From contig NZ_AP028127.1 in NCBI RefSeq assembly GCF_037076425.1, positions 340,001-404,000 on the forward strand: DNA of 64,000 nucleotides, written 5' to 3'. Source of the stretch: Turicibacter faecis (GTDB taxonomy: Bacteria; Bacillota_I; Bacilli_A; MOL361; Turicibacteraceae). Position numbers and translations under genes: made by a program. The notes beneath the pieces are model-generated. The model made no database searches and was not told where the DNA came from. It saw only the letters and a program-made list of their open reading frames with translations. Shown here one piece after another: positions 33,000 through 41,727 of the stretch (the first letter of the stretch is position 1; every line of letters begins with the position of its first letter).

Positions 33000-35900
33000 A
33001 TGGCGAAAAGTTTAACAAAAGACACATTTCGAGATATCAAAAAATCATTTGGACGCTTTTTTTCAATTTTAATGATTTGTGCGTTAGGGGTAGCCTTTTT
33101 TGTTGGAATCAAGTCGGCGCCTCTTTCAATGGAAAAGACTGTGGATCAATACTATGACGATTATCATATGATGGATTTACGTCTTGTTTCCACATTGGGC
33201 TTTACCGAAGATGATGTTGAGGCCCTTCGAAAGCTCGATGGAATTGAGGGAATTTTTCCGACTTATTCACAAGATGTTTTAACGACGTATCATAATCGTG
33301 AATTAGTCCTTAAGCTGCACGCATTGCCTAAAGATTTAAGTGACGAAAATAAAAATTATCTTAATCGCGTGAAAGTCATTGAAGGGCGCCTCCCACAAAA
33401 ATCAGGTGAAGTTGTGATTGAGCAAGGTGCTTATATGGATCAAATTAAAATTGGTTCTAAGTTAACCCTTGAGTCTGGAACCGACACCCCGCTTAGTGAT
33501 CAACTTCACACGGTAGAATACACAGTTGTTGGAATTGTACAAACGCCGTATTACCTATCATTTGATAAGGGAAGTTCAACTATCGGTAGTGGTCAGATTT
33601 CTAGCTTTGTGATGATTCCACAAGAAGATTTTAAGTCAGAAATATATACCGAAATCTTTTTAACCGCGGAAGGGGTCAGAGATTTAGATACCTTTAGTCA
33701 AAAATATCAAGAGGCGTTAAATCCCCTCGTTTCGTCGATAGAAGAGGTAGCTCACCAACGCACGCAAGTACGCTATGATGAAGTTGTGCAGGCTGCAACG
33801 GAGGAATTGAACAAAGGGAAGGAAGAGTATGACGCTCAACGGAAAAAGGTTGAAGGCGAGTTACAACAGGCTGCCGCCCAGTTAGAGGAGGCACAACAAA
33901 CCATTACCTCGGGTAAAAATGAGTTGACACAACAAGAGTCTGCCTTTCAAACGACCATCAATCAGGCCAAACAACAGTTAAATCAGGCCGAAACAGAACT
34001 CACTGATCAACAAAAAGTATTTGATGAGAAATATCAACAATTTTACGCTATAAAAGCGTCATCCTGGGAGCAAATTGAATTAGCTAAACAAGAAATGAAT
34101 CAAGCAACAACTAAGGTTAGTCAATTAGCTGAAGCCATTGATGGATTAAAGGAATTATTGAATGGACCGTTGTTATCTGAAGAAGAAAAGGTGGCAACAA
34201 AGGAAGAGTTAACAAAGCTTGAAGCTCAATATCAACAGGCGAATGAACAACTACAGACTGGAAGAGAAGAACTTGCTAAAAAGGAACAGGAACTTATTGA
34301 CGGTGAACAACAATTAATTGAGGCAAAGCAAGGGTTAATACAAGCGAAAGAAGCGTTAAACCAGCAAAAAACTCAGTTAGATTTTCAAATAAAAACAGCT
34401 CAGGAGAAGTTTGACGAAGCTAGACGTCAGCTGCAACAAGGTGAAATAGAATATAATGAGGGAAAACAGCAATATGAGGAAGGTAAGAAAGAGGCAGAAG
34501 AAGAATTCAAAAAGGTCGAGGAGCAACTAGCAAAGGCTCAAGAACAAATTGATGAAATATCGCATCCTAAATGGTTGATTCTCGATCGAAATAAACATTA
34601 TTCATTTGTTGATTATCAAGGGGCATCCGATAGTATTAACGCGATTTCACAAGTTTTCCCGGTTTTCTTCTTCATGGTAGCTGCCCTTGTTTGCCTAACA
34701 ACCATGACACGGATGGTAGATGAGCAGCGAATGAATATCGGAACATTGAAAGCACTTGGGTATGGGAAATATCAAATTGCCTCTAAATTTTTGATTTATG
34801 CCGGACTTGCTAGTATGATTGGAAGTATACTAGGTGTGGCTGTAGGTAATCTCGTGTTTCCAAGTGTTGTTGTAAATGCGTATTCGATGATGTATATTTT
34901 ACCTCAACCGATTATTGTATTTAGTTGGCCGCTCATTTTATTGGCGGTTGTTATTGCCGTTTCTGTGACGACCTTATCTGCTTATTTTGCACTTAGTGCA
35001 GAATTAGTCGAGACCCCTTCACTTTTAATGAGACCGAAGGCCCCAAAAGAAGGAAAACGAATTTTACTAGAACGAATTCCATTTATTTGGAATCGATTAA
35101 GCTTTATTGCCAAAGTGACTGTCCGTAATATTTTCCGTTATAAGAAACGATTTTTTATGACTGTATTTGGGATTGCGGGATGTACGGCATTACTCTTAAC
35201 CGGATTTGGGTTAAAAGACTCCATTCGTACGATTGTGGATAAACAATTCAATACTTTATTTTTATATGATATGACGATTTCTTTTGATCGAATGGTAACA
35301 AATACGGATCGTCATATGTTTAAAGATGCGTTGTCTCATGAGGAAACATTCGGTGCTACTTTATTGACAACGACCGAAAATGGTAAAGTGATGGCAAATG
35401 ATGAGCAGAAGGAACTGACGTTATTTATCCCAGATGATTTAGAGAGCTTAGGGGATGTGATTCATTTCCAAAATCGCTTGACTAACGAAGAACTTCAACT
35501 CACAGATCAGGGGGCGATCTTAACTGAAAAGGCAGCCAAACAGTTAAAGGTTAAGGTGGGTGACCAGGTGACGGTTGAGAATTCGAAGGGAGAGCAGGCC
35601 CAGGTTAGTATAGTAGGAATTACAGAAAACTACATTTCTCACTATATTTATTTATCAAAGTCATTGTATCAAAAGTTATTTGGACGAGAAGTAGAGCCTA
35701 ATCAATTACTCGTTTCTTCTGATTTGTCTGATTCGAAGACGAAGTCTCAAGTTGCTAGTGAATTGATGGCACGTGATGAGATTAGTGGGGTGAGCTTTGT
35801 TTCGGCTTTAAAAGATAACTTTGATGACATGTTAACGAATTTAAACTATGTTATTATTTTATTAATTATTTCCGCGGGTGCTTTAGCATTTGTTGTGTTA

Positions 35901-36242
35901 TATAACTTAACGAATGTAAATATTTCGGAGCGTATGCGTGAGATTGCAACGATTAAAGTACTTGGCTTTTACGATCAGGAAGTATCAGCCTATATTTATC
36001 GAGAAAATATTATTTTAACGTTAATTGGAACACTTGTTGGGCTTGGATTAGGAGTGTTATTACATTTATTTGTTATGACGACAGTTGAGGTAGACATGAT
36101 GATGTTTGGTCGTCAAATTGCGGGAACTAGTTATTTATACGCAGCGGGATTAACCATTCTCTTTGCTGTAATTGTGAATTTTGCCATGTACTATAAGTTA
36201 AAAAACGTCGAAATGGTGGAATCATTAAAATCAGTGGACTAA
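33000..36242 (+). CDS. FtsX-like ABC permease with long extracytoplasmic coiled coil
   Basis: About 1,080 residues. One N-terminal membrane helix (residues ~17-37) is followed by a MacB-type periplasmic/extracellular domain, then a ~260-residue coiled coil (about 258-520) very rich in Glu, Gln, Lys and Ala. Three FtsX helices with a GTLKALGYGKYQIA motif follow, then a second extracellular domain and a last set of three helices (MREIATIKVLGFYDQEV). Paired with the upstream ATPase it forms a mechanotransmission-type ABC complex, likely acting on cell-envelope or peptide substrates rather than carrying solutes. ATG at 33000 or GTG at 32991 may be the start. Confidence 0.9.
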   Translation: MAKSLTKDTFRDIKKSFGRFFSILMICALGVAFFVGIKSAPLSMEKTVDQYYDDYHMMDLRLVSTLGFTEDDVEALRKLDGIEGIFPTYSQDVLTTYHNRELVLKLHALPKDLSDENKNYLNRVKVIEGRLPQKSGEVVIEQGAYMDQIKIGSKLTLESGTDTPLSDQLHTVEYTVVGIVQTPYYLSFDKGSSTIGSGQISSFVMIPQEDFKSEIYTEIFLTAEGVRDLDTFSQKYQEALNPLVSSIEEVAHQRTQVRYDEVVQAATEELNKGKEEYDAQRKKVEGELQQAAAQLEEAQQTITSGKNELTQQESAFQTTINQAKQQLNQAETELTDQQKVFDEKYQQFYAIKASSWEQIELAKQEMNQATTKVSQLAEAIDGLKELLNGPLLSEEEKVATKEELTKLEAQYQQANEQLQTGREELAKKEQELIDGEQQLIEAKQGLIQAKEALNQQKTQLDFQIKTAQEKFDEARRQLQQGEIEYNEGKQQYEEGKKEAEEEFKKVEEQLAKAQEQIDEISHPKWLILDRNKHYSFVDYQGASDSINAISQVFPVFFFMVAALVCLTTMTRMVDEQRMNIGTLKALGYGKYQIASKFLIYAGLASMIGSILGVAVGNLVFPSVVVNAYSMMYILPQPIIVFSWPLILLAVVIAVSVTTLSAYFALSAELVETPSLLMRPKAPKEGKRILLERIPFIWNRLSFIAKVTVRNIFRYKKRFFMTVFGIAGCTALLLTGFGLKDSIRTIVDKQFNTLFLYDMTISFDRMVTNTDRHMFKDALSHEETFGATLLTTTENGKVMANDEQKELTLFIPDDLESLGDVIHFQNRLTNEELQLTDQGAILTEKAAKQLKVKVGDQVTVENSKGEQAQVSIVGITENYISHYIYLSKSLYQKLFGREVEPNQLLVSSDLSDSKTKSQVASELMARDEISGVSFVSALKDNFDDMLTNLNYVIILLIISAGALAFVVLYNLTNVNISERMREIATIKVLGFYDQEVSAYIYRENIILTLIGTLVGLGLGVLLHLFVMTTVEVDMMMFGRQIAGTSYLYAAGLTILFAVIVNFAMYYKLKNVEMVESLKSVD

Positions 36243-36246
36243 TTTG

Positions 36247-36284
36247 AAAATCCCTCTCTCTAAAAAAAGAGAGAGGGATTTTGT
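36247..36284 (+). terminator. Terminator of the ABC operon
   Basis: A 15-bp stem AAAATCCCTCTCTCT / AGAGAGAGGGATTTT (36247-36261 / 36268-36282). Confidence 0.88.
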
Positions 36285-36350
36285 ATAAAAGAAAGGGGAT
36301 TCTTGTTTGTTGTATACCTTTGCGCACTCGAATTCTTGGATAGACTTCGC

Positions 36351-36778
36351 TATAATCAATGTATAGAGTTGATGAGAGATAAAGTCTTAGTTATTGGATT
36401 TAACTCTATAGGTGGGAAGTGTCTGTCGTGAGTTTATCATGCATATCATTTAATTATTGGGAGTTTTTTAATTGTTAAAGAACCTTTATGGGGGTAAAGG
36501 TTATCAGTCTATAGGGCCTCTATCGTGAAAAGATGGATAAAGAAGGTGTCTTTTATAAGGGGGAGCTAAAAGATAGGTGATGATAAAAGGTTTAATTGTT
36601 AGAGCGTTTTATCGTCGCTAGATTCGGTCTTTAGTTCATATGTATCCAGTCATTCGGGTTGTTTCTTAAGGTGTAAAATTCTGTTCGATTGGGAGATAGA
36701 CGGTGAGTTGACTAGTTTGAAAATCGTTTAATTTATATTCAGATGGGCTATTATTGGGAAAGGGCCCATCTTTTTTTT
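36351..36778 (+). other. Noncoding region with an orphan terminator
   Basis: No open frame of note lies in 36285-36980, yet a strong terminator (AGATGGGC / GCCCATCT, 36741-36748 / 36764-36771, then T8) ends something. Upstream are a TATAAT (36351-36356), an AACCTTTA/TAAAGGTT hairpin (36481-36488 / 36495-36502) with a G-rich loop, and TAGAGTT...AACTCTA. This may be an unknown structured RNA or the remains of a lost gene. Confidence 0.4.
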
Positions 36779-36980
36779 GCTAAGAAAAGACCGATTGATT
36801 CATGACTCGGGAATAAAGCGGAGTATTTTGTAAAAATCATGGGTCATTCGTTGAAATAAACGGCTTACCTGCTCCTTTTTTGTATTTAACGGGTTTTAGT
36901 TTTAGAAGATTTTTATTGCCTAATCATGTTTTTCTTTGATGGACATATAGTTTAAAGAGATGAGGGGAGGAATCAGGAGT

Positions 36981-37658
36981 ATGCAACTTGATCAAGCAGT
37001 TCTTAGTATTCAATTTGGTGATATCGATGGAGATTATAATTGTGAAAAAGTCGTTCTTTTTGGAACACCGTATAGTCCGAATCAACCCTATATTCAGCAA
37101 GTCGAATTATTAATTCATTATATGGATGATCGAAAATTAAAGTTTCAATTAGATCTTATAGGGTACGATTTACAGTTGTTTCTCGGCGATTTTTTAAAGA
37201 TGAATCAAAATCAAATTTTAATTACAGGGCGAACAGGCGGCGAGAATGATGCGGTGATTGTTCGTTTATACACGTTGGAGGATAACAGATTAAAACTTCT
37301 ACTAGATGAAGAGGATCTAGCTAAAAAATTGACGTGTCAAGCTGGATATATTAATATGAATGGAATGATTGGAGTCACTTGCCCGGCGACAGGACAAACG
37401 TTTATGATTGATAGTCGTGGCCCAATGACACCTTATGCGGGTGTGAGAAAAGACTTAATTCAGCCAATGATTACTACATTATATACGCTATATCCGGTGA
37501 AACAACCGTATGAAAAATATTATAGCTTACAAATTCAACAGCGAATTATCGGGGCTCATCCTTCAGATGTGTTAGGAATGATTCAAACGGTCATTGAATT
37601 AACTCAGGAGGCACCCATTATTAAAAGTCAACGGTTAATTAATTTCTCTAAAATGTAG
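36981..37658 (+). CDS. Hypothetical protein with an FG-GAP/VCBS-like start
   Basis: About 225 residues, no signal peptide. The N-terminus IQFGDIDGDYNCEKVVLFG resembles a calcium-binding DxDGD loop of FG-GAP/VCBS repeats, and a similar strand-loop unit recurs at FLKMNQNQILITGRTGGENDAVIVRLY, suggesting a small propeller-like protein. I do not know its function. ATG at 36981 is chosen because GGGGAGG lies about ten bases upstream; an in-frame ATG at 36960 would contain it. Monocistronic, ended by a 19-bp terminator. Confidence 0.65.
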   Translation: MQLDQAVLSIQFGDIDGDYNCEKVVLFGTPYSPNQPYIQQVELLIHYMDDRKLKFQLDLIGYDLQLFLGDFLKMNQNQILITGRTGGENDAVIVRLYTLEDNRLKLLLDEEDLAKKLTCQAGYINMNGMIGVTCPATGQTFMIDSRGPMTPYAGVRKDLIQPMITTLYTLYPVKQPYEKYYSLQIQQRIIGAHPSDVLGMIQTVIELTQEAPIIKSQRLINFSKM

Positions 37659-37685
37659 GAATAAGAGATAGGGAGTGGGTTAAAG

Positions 37686-37738
37686 GCCATCTACAGCGAA
37701 CTAAGCATAAGTTTAGTTCGCTGTAGATGGCTTTTTTT
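37686..37738 (+). terminator. Very long terminator hairpin
   Basis: A perfect 19-bp stem (37686-37704 / 37713-37731; arms begin GCCATCTACAGCGAAC) with a T7 run. Confidence 0.95.
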
Positions 37739-37803
37739 AGGAAGACAGAGAAGAAGAAATCGTGATATGATAGTAGTAAATTTGAAATAGGGTGCGATAG
37801 AAA

Positions 37804-38439
37804 ATGCAAAAAATAGAAAAACCGAAATTATCCCCATTGTTGAAACCTGAACAATGTTTTGAGTTACTTATTAGAGAAGACTCTTTTATTCAAGGAATGT
37901 TATTTGAAAATGTGACGATTTCATCTCAACTGATGGATCGCCTTTATATTAGCAAATGTCATTTTAAAAATGTTCACTTCGAACCGTGTCAATTTGACCG
38001 AATGGATCTAACGGATACCGTCTTTGAAAATTGCGAGCTCTCTCATCTAAAATTAATGGATGGAAGTATCCATCGCTGTGAATTTAAAAATTGTCGATTA
38101 ACAGGGAGTGACTTATCGAATTGTAGTATTTGGCATACTACTTTTTTGGAGAATACGATGCAATATGCTAATTTTTCCTACAGTAAATTTAAATTTGTTA
38201 ACTTTATAAATAATCAAATGAAAAACAACAGTTTTAATGAATGCCAGTATAAGAAGGTAAGCTATGAAGAATGCCAATTAGCAGAAAGTGAATTTATAAA
38301 TACATCGTTAGCAACCCTCGACTTTTCAAGTTGTGATATTCAACAGATCATCGTTCCAGTTGAAAACTTAAGAGGATTGACCGTTTCAAGCGAGCAGGCG
38401 GTCGCATTAGCCAGCTTGCTAGGTCTTAAAATTGTTTAG
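37804..38439 (+). CDS. Pentapeptide repeat protein
   Basis: A 211-residue protein with a run of pentapeptide repeats of the A(D/N)LXX kind, here often with F and C at the centre: CHFKN VHFEP CQFDR MDLTD TVFEN CELSH, and again CEFKN CRLTG SDLSN CSIWH TTFLE. These fold into a right-handed quadrilateral beta helix. Qnr and MfpA members mimic DNA and protect gyrase from quinolones; others have unknown roles. The many Cys residues and two blocks of repeats are like Qnr/Mcb-type proteins. It is 11 bases upstream of a DNA alkylation repair gene, which makes a DNA-related role more likely, but that is inference. Confidence 0.85.
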   Translation: MQKIEKPKLSPLLKPEQCFELLIREDSFIQGMLFENVTISSQLMDRLYISKCHFKNVHFEPCQFDRMDLTDTVFENCELSHLKLMDGSIHRCEFKNCRLTGSDLSNCSIWHTTFLENTMQYANFSYSKFKFVNFINNQMKNNSFNECQYKKVSYEECQLAESEFINTSLATLDFSSCDIQQIIVPVENLRGLTVSSEQAVALASLLGLKIV

Positions 38440-38450
38440 GAGGGTGATTA

Positions 38451-39152
38451 ATGAATATAAGGGCTGAACTTTTAAAGCTAGCAGAGCCTGATTATCAGGT
38501 CTTCGCCTCACGTTTATTACCGGGGACACCTCATATTCTAGGGGTGAGGCTACCCTACTTAAGGAAAATGGCACAAAAGATTGTGAAAGAGGAAGCTACT
38601 TCTTTTTTATCAGAGCGTGAGATGGTTTACTTTGAGGAAGTGATGTTAAGAGGGATGGTCATTGGTTACCTGAAGAATCTTCCTCTTGAGCGCCACCTTT
38701 ACTACATCAAAGAATTTGTTCCATTGATTGATAACTGGTCAGTGTGCGATAGTTTTTGTTCAGGATTGAAGGTGGTGGGGCGTCATCCAGAGTATTTTTG
38801 GTCTGAAGTCACGGCGTATTTAAAATCGACGAATGAATTTGAAGTCCGTTTTGGCGTCGTGATGCTCTTGAATTATTATGTGAATAATCGTTATGTGGAG
38901 CAGGTGCTTGGGTTGCTTGAAGAAACGATGCATTCCGGCTATTATGTGCGGATGGCGATTGCCTGGGCGATTTCTGTTTGTTATGTGAATTATCCACAGC
39001 TAACGTTAAGATATTTACAAAAGACAACACTTGATACCTTTACTTATAATAAGGCGCTCCAAAAAATTAGGGAATCTTTAAAAACTGATTCCGATACCCG
39101 GGCATTGATGAAGCAGATGAAACGAAATGAAAAAACAGCGACCCCTTCTTAG
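38451..39152 (+). CDS. DNA alkylation repair enzyme (AlkD-like, HEAT-like repeats)
   Basis: A 233-residue all-helical protein of the AlkC/AlkD superfamily, DNA glycosylases that excise bulky or cationic alkylated bases. Typical segments: GVRLPYLRKMAQKI, IDNWSVCDSFC (the DNWxxCD block), FEVRFGVVMLLNYYV and YYVRMAIAWAISVCYV. Ribosome site AGGAGG is just after the stop of the pentapeptide repeat gene, so the two are one operon. The terminator stem begins inside the gene end. Confidence 0.92.
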   Translation: MNIRAELLKLAEPDYQVFASRLLPGTPHILGVRLPYLRKMAQKIVKEEATSFLSEREMVYFEEVMLRGMVIGYLKNLPLERHLYYIKEFVPLIDNWSVCDSFCSGLKVVGRHPEYFWSEVTAYLKSTNEFEVRFGVVMLLNYYVNNRYVEQVLGLLEETMHSGYYVRMAIAWAISVCYVNYPQLTLRYLQKTTLDTFTYNKALQKIRESLKTDSDTRALMKQMKRNEKTATPS

Positions 39153-39172
39153 TAGGAATCGCTGTTTTTTTT
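39130..39172. terminator. Bidirectional terminator overlapping the gene end
   Basis: A 12-bp stem AAAAAACAGCGA / TCGCTGTTTTTT (39130-39141 / 39159-39170); the stop codon of the repair gene is in the loop. Confidence 0.92.
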
Positions 39173-39881
39173 ACCACTCTTGTGGTGTATAGTTTAAATC
39201 TTTAAATAAACGATCTTTTTCTTTTTTTGTTAAGTCGCGCCATTGTCCAATTGGAAGATTTCCTAAATGGATATTCATAATGCGGACACGTTGAAGGCGG
39301 TAAACTTCATACCCTAATGCTTCACACATCCGACGAATTTGACGATTAAGACCTTGGGTTAAAATGATTTTAAATTCGTACTTAGAGAGTTGTTCTACAT
39401 AACAAGGAAGCGTTTTTGTTCCAAGAATTCGAACTCCCTTTGACATTTTTTCGATAAATTCAGGGGTAATTGGTTTGTCAACTGAGACAATATATTCTTT
39501 TTCATGATTATTCTCAGCCCGTAAAATTTCATTCACGATATCTCCATCGTTCGTTAACAAAATGAGCCCATCTGAATCTTTATCAAGTCGCCCGATATTA
39601 AAAATTCGAAGAGGGTGATTCACTAAATCGATAATATTTCCTTTGACGTTTTTTTCTGTCGTACACGTAATACCTACCGGTTTATTTAAGGCAATATAGA
39701 CATTATTACGCGCTAAGCGAAGACGTTGACCATTGACCATAACCTCATCTCCAGGTTTCACTTGGTCACCAATTTTCGCTTTTCGTCCATTAATTTTAAC
39801 GCGTCCCTCTTCAATTAACTTATCTGCTCCACGACGAGACGCTTTTCCTGATTCACTAATAAATTTATTTAAACGCATCAT
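39171..39881 (-). CDS. rluF: 23S rRNA pseudouridine synthase RluF
   Basis: About 237 residues: an N-terminal S4 RNA-binding domain ([21 protein letters not shown]) and the RsuA/RluB/RluF catalytic domain with the catalytic Asp in [19 protein letters not shown]. The stretches ITCTTE...[45 protein letters not shown] and [19 protein letters not shown] agree closely with E. coli RluF (pseudouridine 2604 of 23S rRNA), more than with RsuA or RluB. ATG at 39881 follows AAAGGA; a second ATG is one codon later. Divergent from the next gene. Confidence 0.9.
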   Translation of the reverse strand: MMRLNKFISESGKASRRGADKLIEEGRVKINGRKAKIGDQVKPGDEVMVNGQRLRLARNNVYIALNKPVGITCTTEKNVKGNIIDLVNHPLRIFNIGRLDKDSDGLILLTNDGDIVNEILRAENNHEKEYIVSVDKPITPEFIEKMSKGVRILGTKTLPCYVEQLSKYEFKIILTQGLNRQIRRMCEALGYEVYRLQRVRIMNIHLGNLPIGQWRDLTKKEKDRLFKDLNYTPQEW

Positions 39882-39991
39882 TTCACATCCTTTAGCGATA
39901 TTTTTTAAGTATACTCTGAAATGTCGAACTTGTCGATAAAAAAATATTTTCGTTAAGTAGGATGGACAACTGATGAATAAAATATGAATTA

Positions 39992-40000
39992 TGCTATAAT
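39992..40000 (+). promoter_or_regulatory. Extended -10 promoter
   Basis: TGCTATAAT (39992-40000) is an extended -10 element ~20 bases before the GTG at 40029; no good -35 is seen. Confidence 0.65.
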
Positions 40001-40028
40001 AAAGTAAAACGTTGAGGAGGCATTTCAA

Positions 40029-40292
40029 GTGGATCAATATTATTTAGTGATGTTTTTACGAGAAGGAAGTTACATCGAATCAAACGTCGATTTGTTAGAA
40101 TTAGATTCATCGACGATTTCAGAAGTGGTTGAGCGTTTAATTGACTACCATAATAGTGACGAATTAGAAGACGAACTTCGAAGCTGTGGCACAAACATTC
40201 GAGCAATTATTCGTGTTTATTTAAATCATGTCGGTGATTATGGTTATGAAGATTTCTATCATTTAGAGTTAGTGACACCGAAGTCGCTATAA
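40029..40292 (+). CDS. Small conserved-looking hypothetical protein
   Basis: An 87-residue acidic protein ([20 protein letters not shown]...[36 protein letters not shown] type composition) starting at GTG with GAGGAGG eight bases upstream. No family recognised. It looks like a compact alpha/beta cytoplasmic protein. A weak terminator (GGAGC / GCTCC, ~40300-40334) follows. Confidence 0.7.
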   Translation: MDQYYLVMFLREGSYIESNVDLLELDSSTISEVVERLIDYHNSDELEDELRSCGTNIRAIIRVYLNHVGDYGYEDFYHLELVTPKSL

Positions 40293-40374
40293 TAAACAAG
40301 GAGCGATCTTTTATGAGGTGGCTCCCTTTTTCGTGATATAATAAGAAAAAAGACGAACTATTGGAGGATTCAAC

Positions 40375-40887
40375 ATGAACAATAACGATATTTTAATACG
40401 AATTCGATATGCCTTAAATTTAAAAGATGGTCAAATGGTTAAAATTTTCAAGCTAGGTGGCGTTATACTCACAGAAGACGATGTTAAAAAGTTATTAACA
40501 AAGGTTAAAGAGGAATTCGGGTTTACAGATGCGAGTGATGAAGAAACGCTTGTGTGTACAAACAAAATGTTAGACGCCTTTTTAAATGGATTAATTATTT
40601 TTAAACGTGGGCCACAGGAACAAAAAACAGAATCGACGTCTCAGCCCGTAACGATTAAGCGCAATAATGTTAACAATATTGTATTAAAAAAATTAAAAAT
40701 TGCGTTATCGTTAACGGCGGAAGAAGTGATTTCAATCTTGAATTTAGCGGGTGTTTCGCTTTCAAAGGGAGAGTTAAGTGCTGTATTGCGTAAGGAGGGT
40801 CATAAAAATTATCGTGAGTGTGGGGATCGCTATTTACGTAACTTCTTAAAGGGGTTGGCGATTCAATACCGAACTGTTAATAAGTAG
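40375..40887 (+). CDS. YehS/DUF1456 family protein
   Basis: A 170-residue protein with two tandem copies of the ~70-residue DUF1456 helical domain: NDILIRIRYALNLKDGQMVKIFKLGG...FLNGLIIFKRG and NNIVLKKLKIALSLTAEEVISILNLAG...FLKGLAIQYR. This is the arrangement of E. coli YehS, whose function is unknown. A ribosome site TTGGAGG precedes the ATG. Monocistronic. Confidence 0.88.
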   Translation: MNNNDILIRIRYALNLKDGQMVKIFKLGGVILTEDDVKKLLTKVKEEFGFTDASDEETLVCTNKMLDAFLNGLIIFKRGPQEQKTESTSQPVTIKRNNVNNIVLKKLKIALSLTAEEVISILNLAGVSLSKGELSAVLRKEGHKNYRECGDRYLRNFLKGLAIQYRTVNK

Positions 40888-41008
40888 CCTAAATGGGTGT
40901 CGGTGTTTGAAAGAAAATGTCGTTGAAAAAAATGTGATTTATTGATATAATTTAGACTCAAAGAAGAGTTCTGAGATAAAAAAATTCGATACATTGGAGA
41001 CGTGAAAG

Positions 41009-41608
41009 ATGACAGTAAGAATTGCAATCCTAGGTGGACCAAGATGTGGGAAAACAACGCTGATTCAACAGTTATATGTCGATATGAAAATTCGTGATAT
41101 TAACGTAGGGGTAGCGACGGAATATAGTACCGATTATTTACGTGATAAAGGGATGATTGAATCGATTTCGGAACAATATGGAATTTACTTGGGACAATTA
41201 CATTTAGAGAATGCTTTAAAAGGACATGAGTATGCCGTGACAGACTATGCAACATTTGTTCCTTATATTTATGGACGTTTAATGCTTGGGGATAAAAAAC
41301 GTACGAAAAAAGAAATTGAAATTTTAAATGATTTATACAGTTTAGCGATTCGCGATTTACCAAACTATGACTATATTTTCTTTGTTCCTCGTGAATTTGG
41401 ATATAAAAAAGATGGGGTTCGTTGGCAAGACGAAGAAGTCGCACAACAAGTCGATAATGCGATTTTAGGTTTCTTAAATGCCGAAAATGTGAAATATGAA
41501 CTTATCACAGGATCGACTCGTGAACGTTCTCAAAGAATCTTAGATATTGTAGGAATCGATAAAGAAATTGTAGCTCCACAACCGGTTAAAGTGGAATTAG
41601 CTGAGTAA
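41009..41608 (+). CDS. P-loop ATPase/kinase (AAA_28, NadR-kinase-like)
   Basis: A 199-residue P-loop protein with Walker A GGPRCGKTT at residues 9-17, then the TEYSTDYLRDKG and VTDYATFVPYIYG segments that recall the C-terminal ribosylnicotinamide kinase fold of NadR and related AAA_28 proteins. The role (kinase or regulatory ATPase) is not certain. Good ribosome site (TTGGAGA), single gene, followed by a strong terminator. Confidence 0.75.
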   Translation: MTVRIAILGGPRCGKTTLIQQLYVDMKIRDINVGVATEYSTDYLRDKGMIESISEQYGIYLGQLHLENALKGHEYAVTDYATFVPYIYGRLMLGDKKRTKKEIEILNDLYSLAIRDLPNYDYIFFVPREFGYKKDGVRWQDEEVAQQVDNAILGFLNAENVKYELITGSTRERSQRILDIVGIDKEIVAPQPVKVELAE

Positions 41609-41617
41609 AATAAAACA

Positions 41618-41656
41618 AAAAAACACGACACAAGATGAAGGGTGTCGTGTTTTTTT
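41618..41656 (+). terminator. Terminator
   Basis: A perfect 14-bp stem AAAAAACACGACAC / GTGTCGTGTTTTTT (41618-41631 / 41642-41655). Confidence 0.94.
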
Positions 41657-41727
41657 ATGAATAATGATTTGCATATAATGGTAAAAGAGGCAGACTAGAG
41701 ATAATAGTTCAAAAGGGGGGAGATTGG

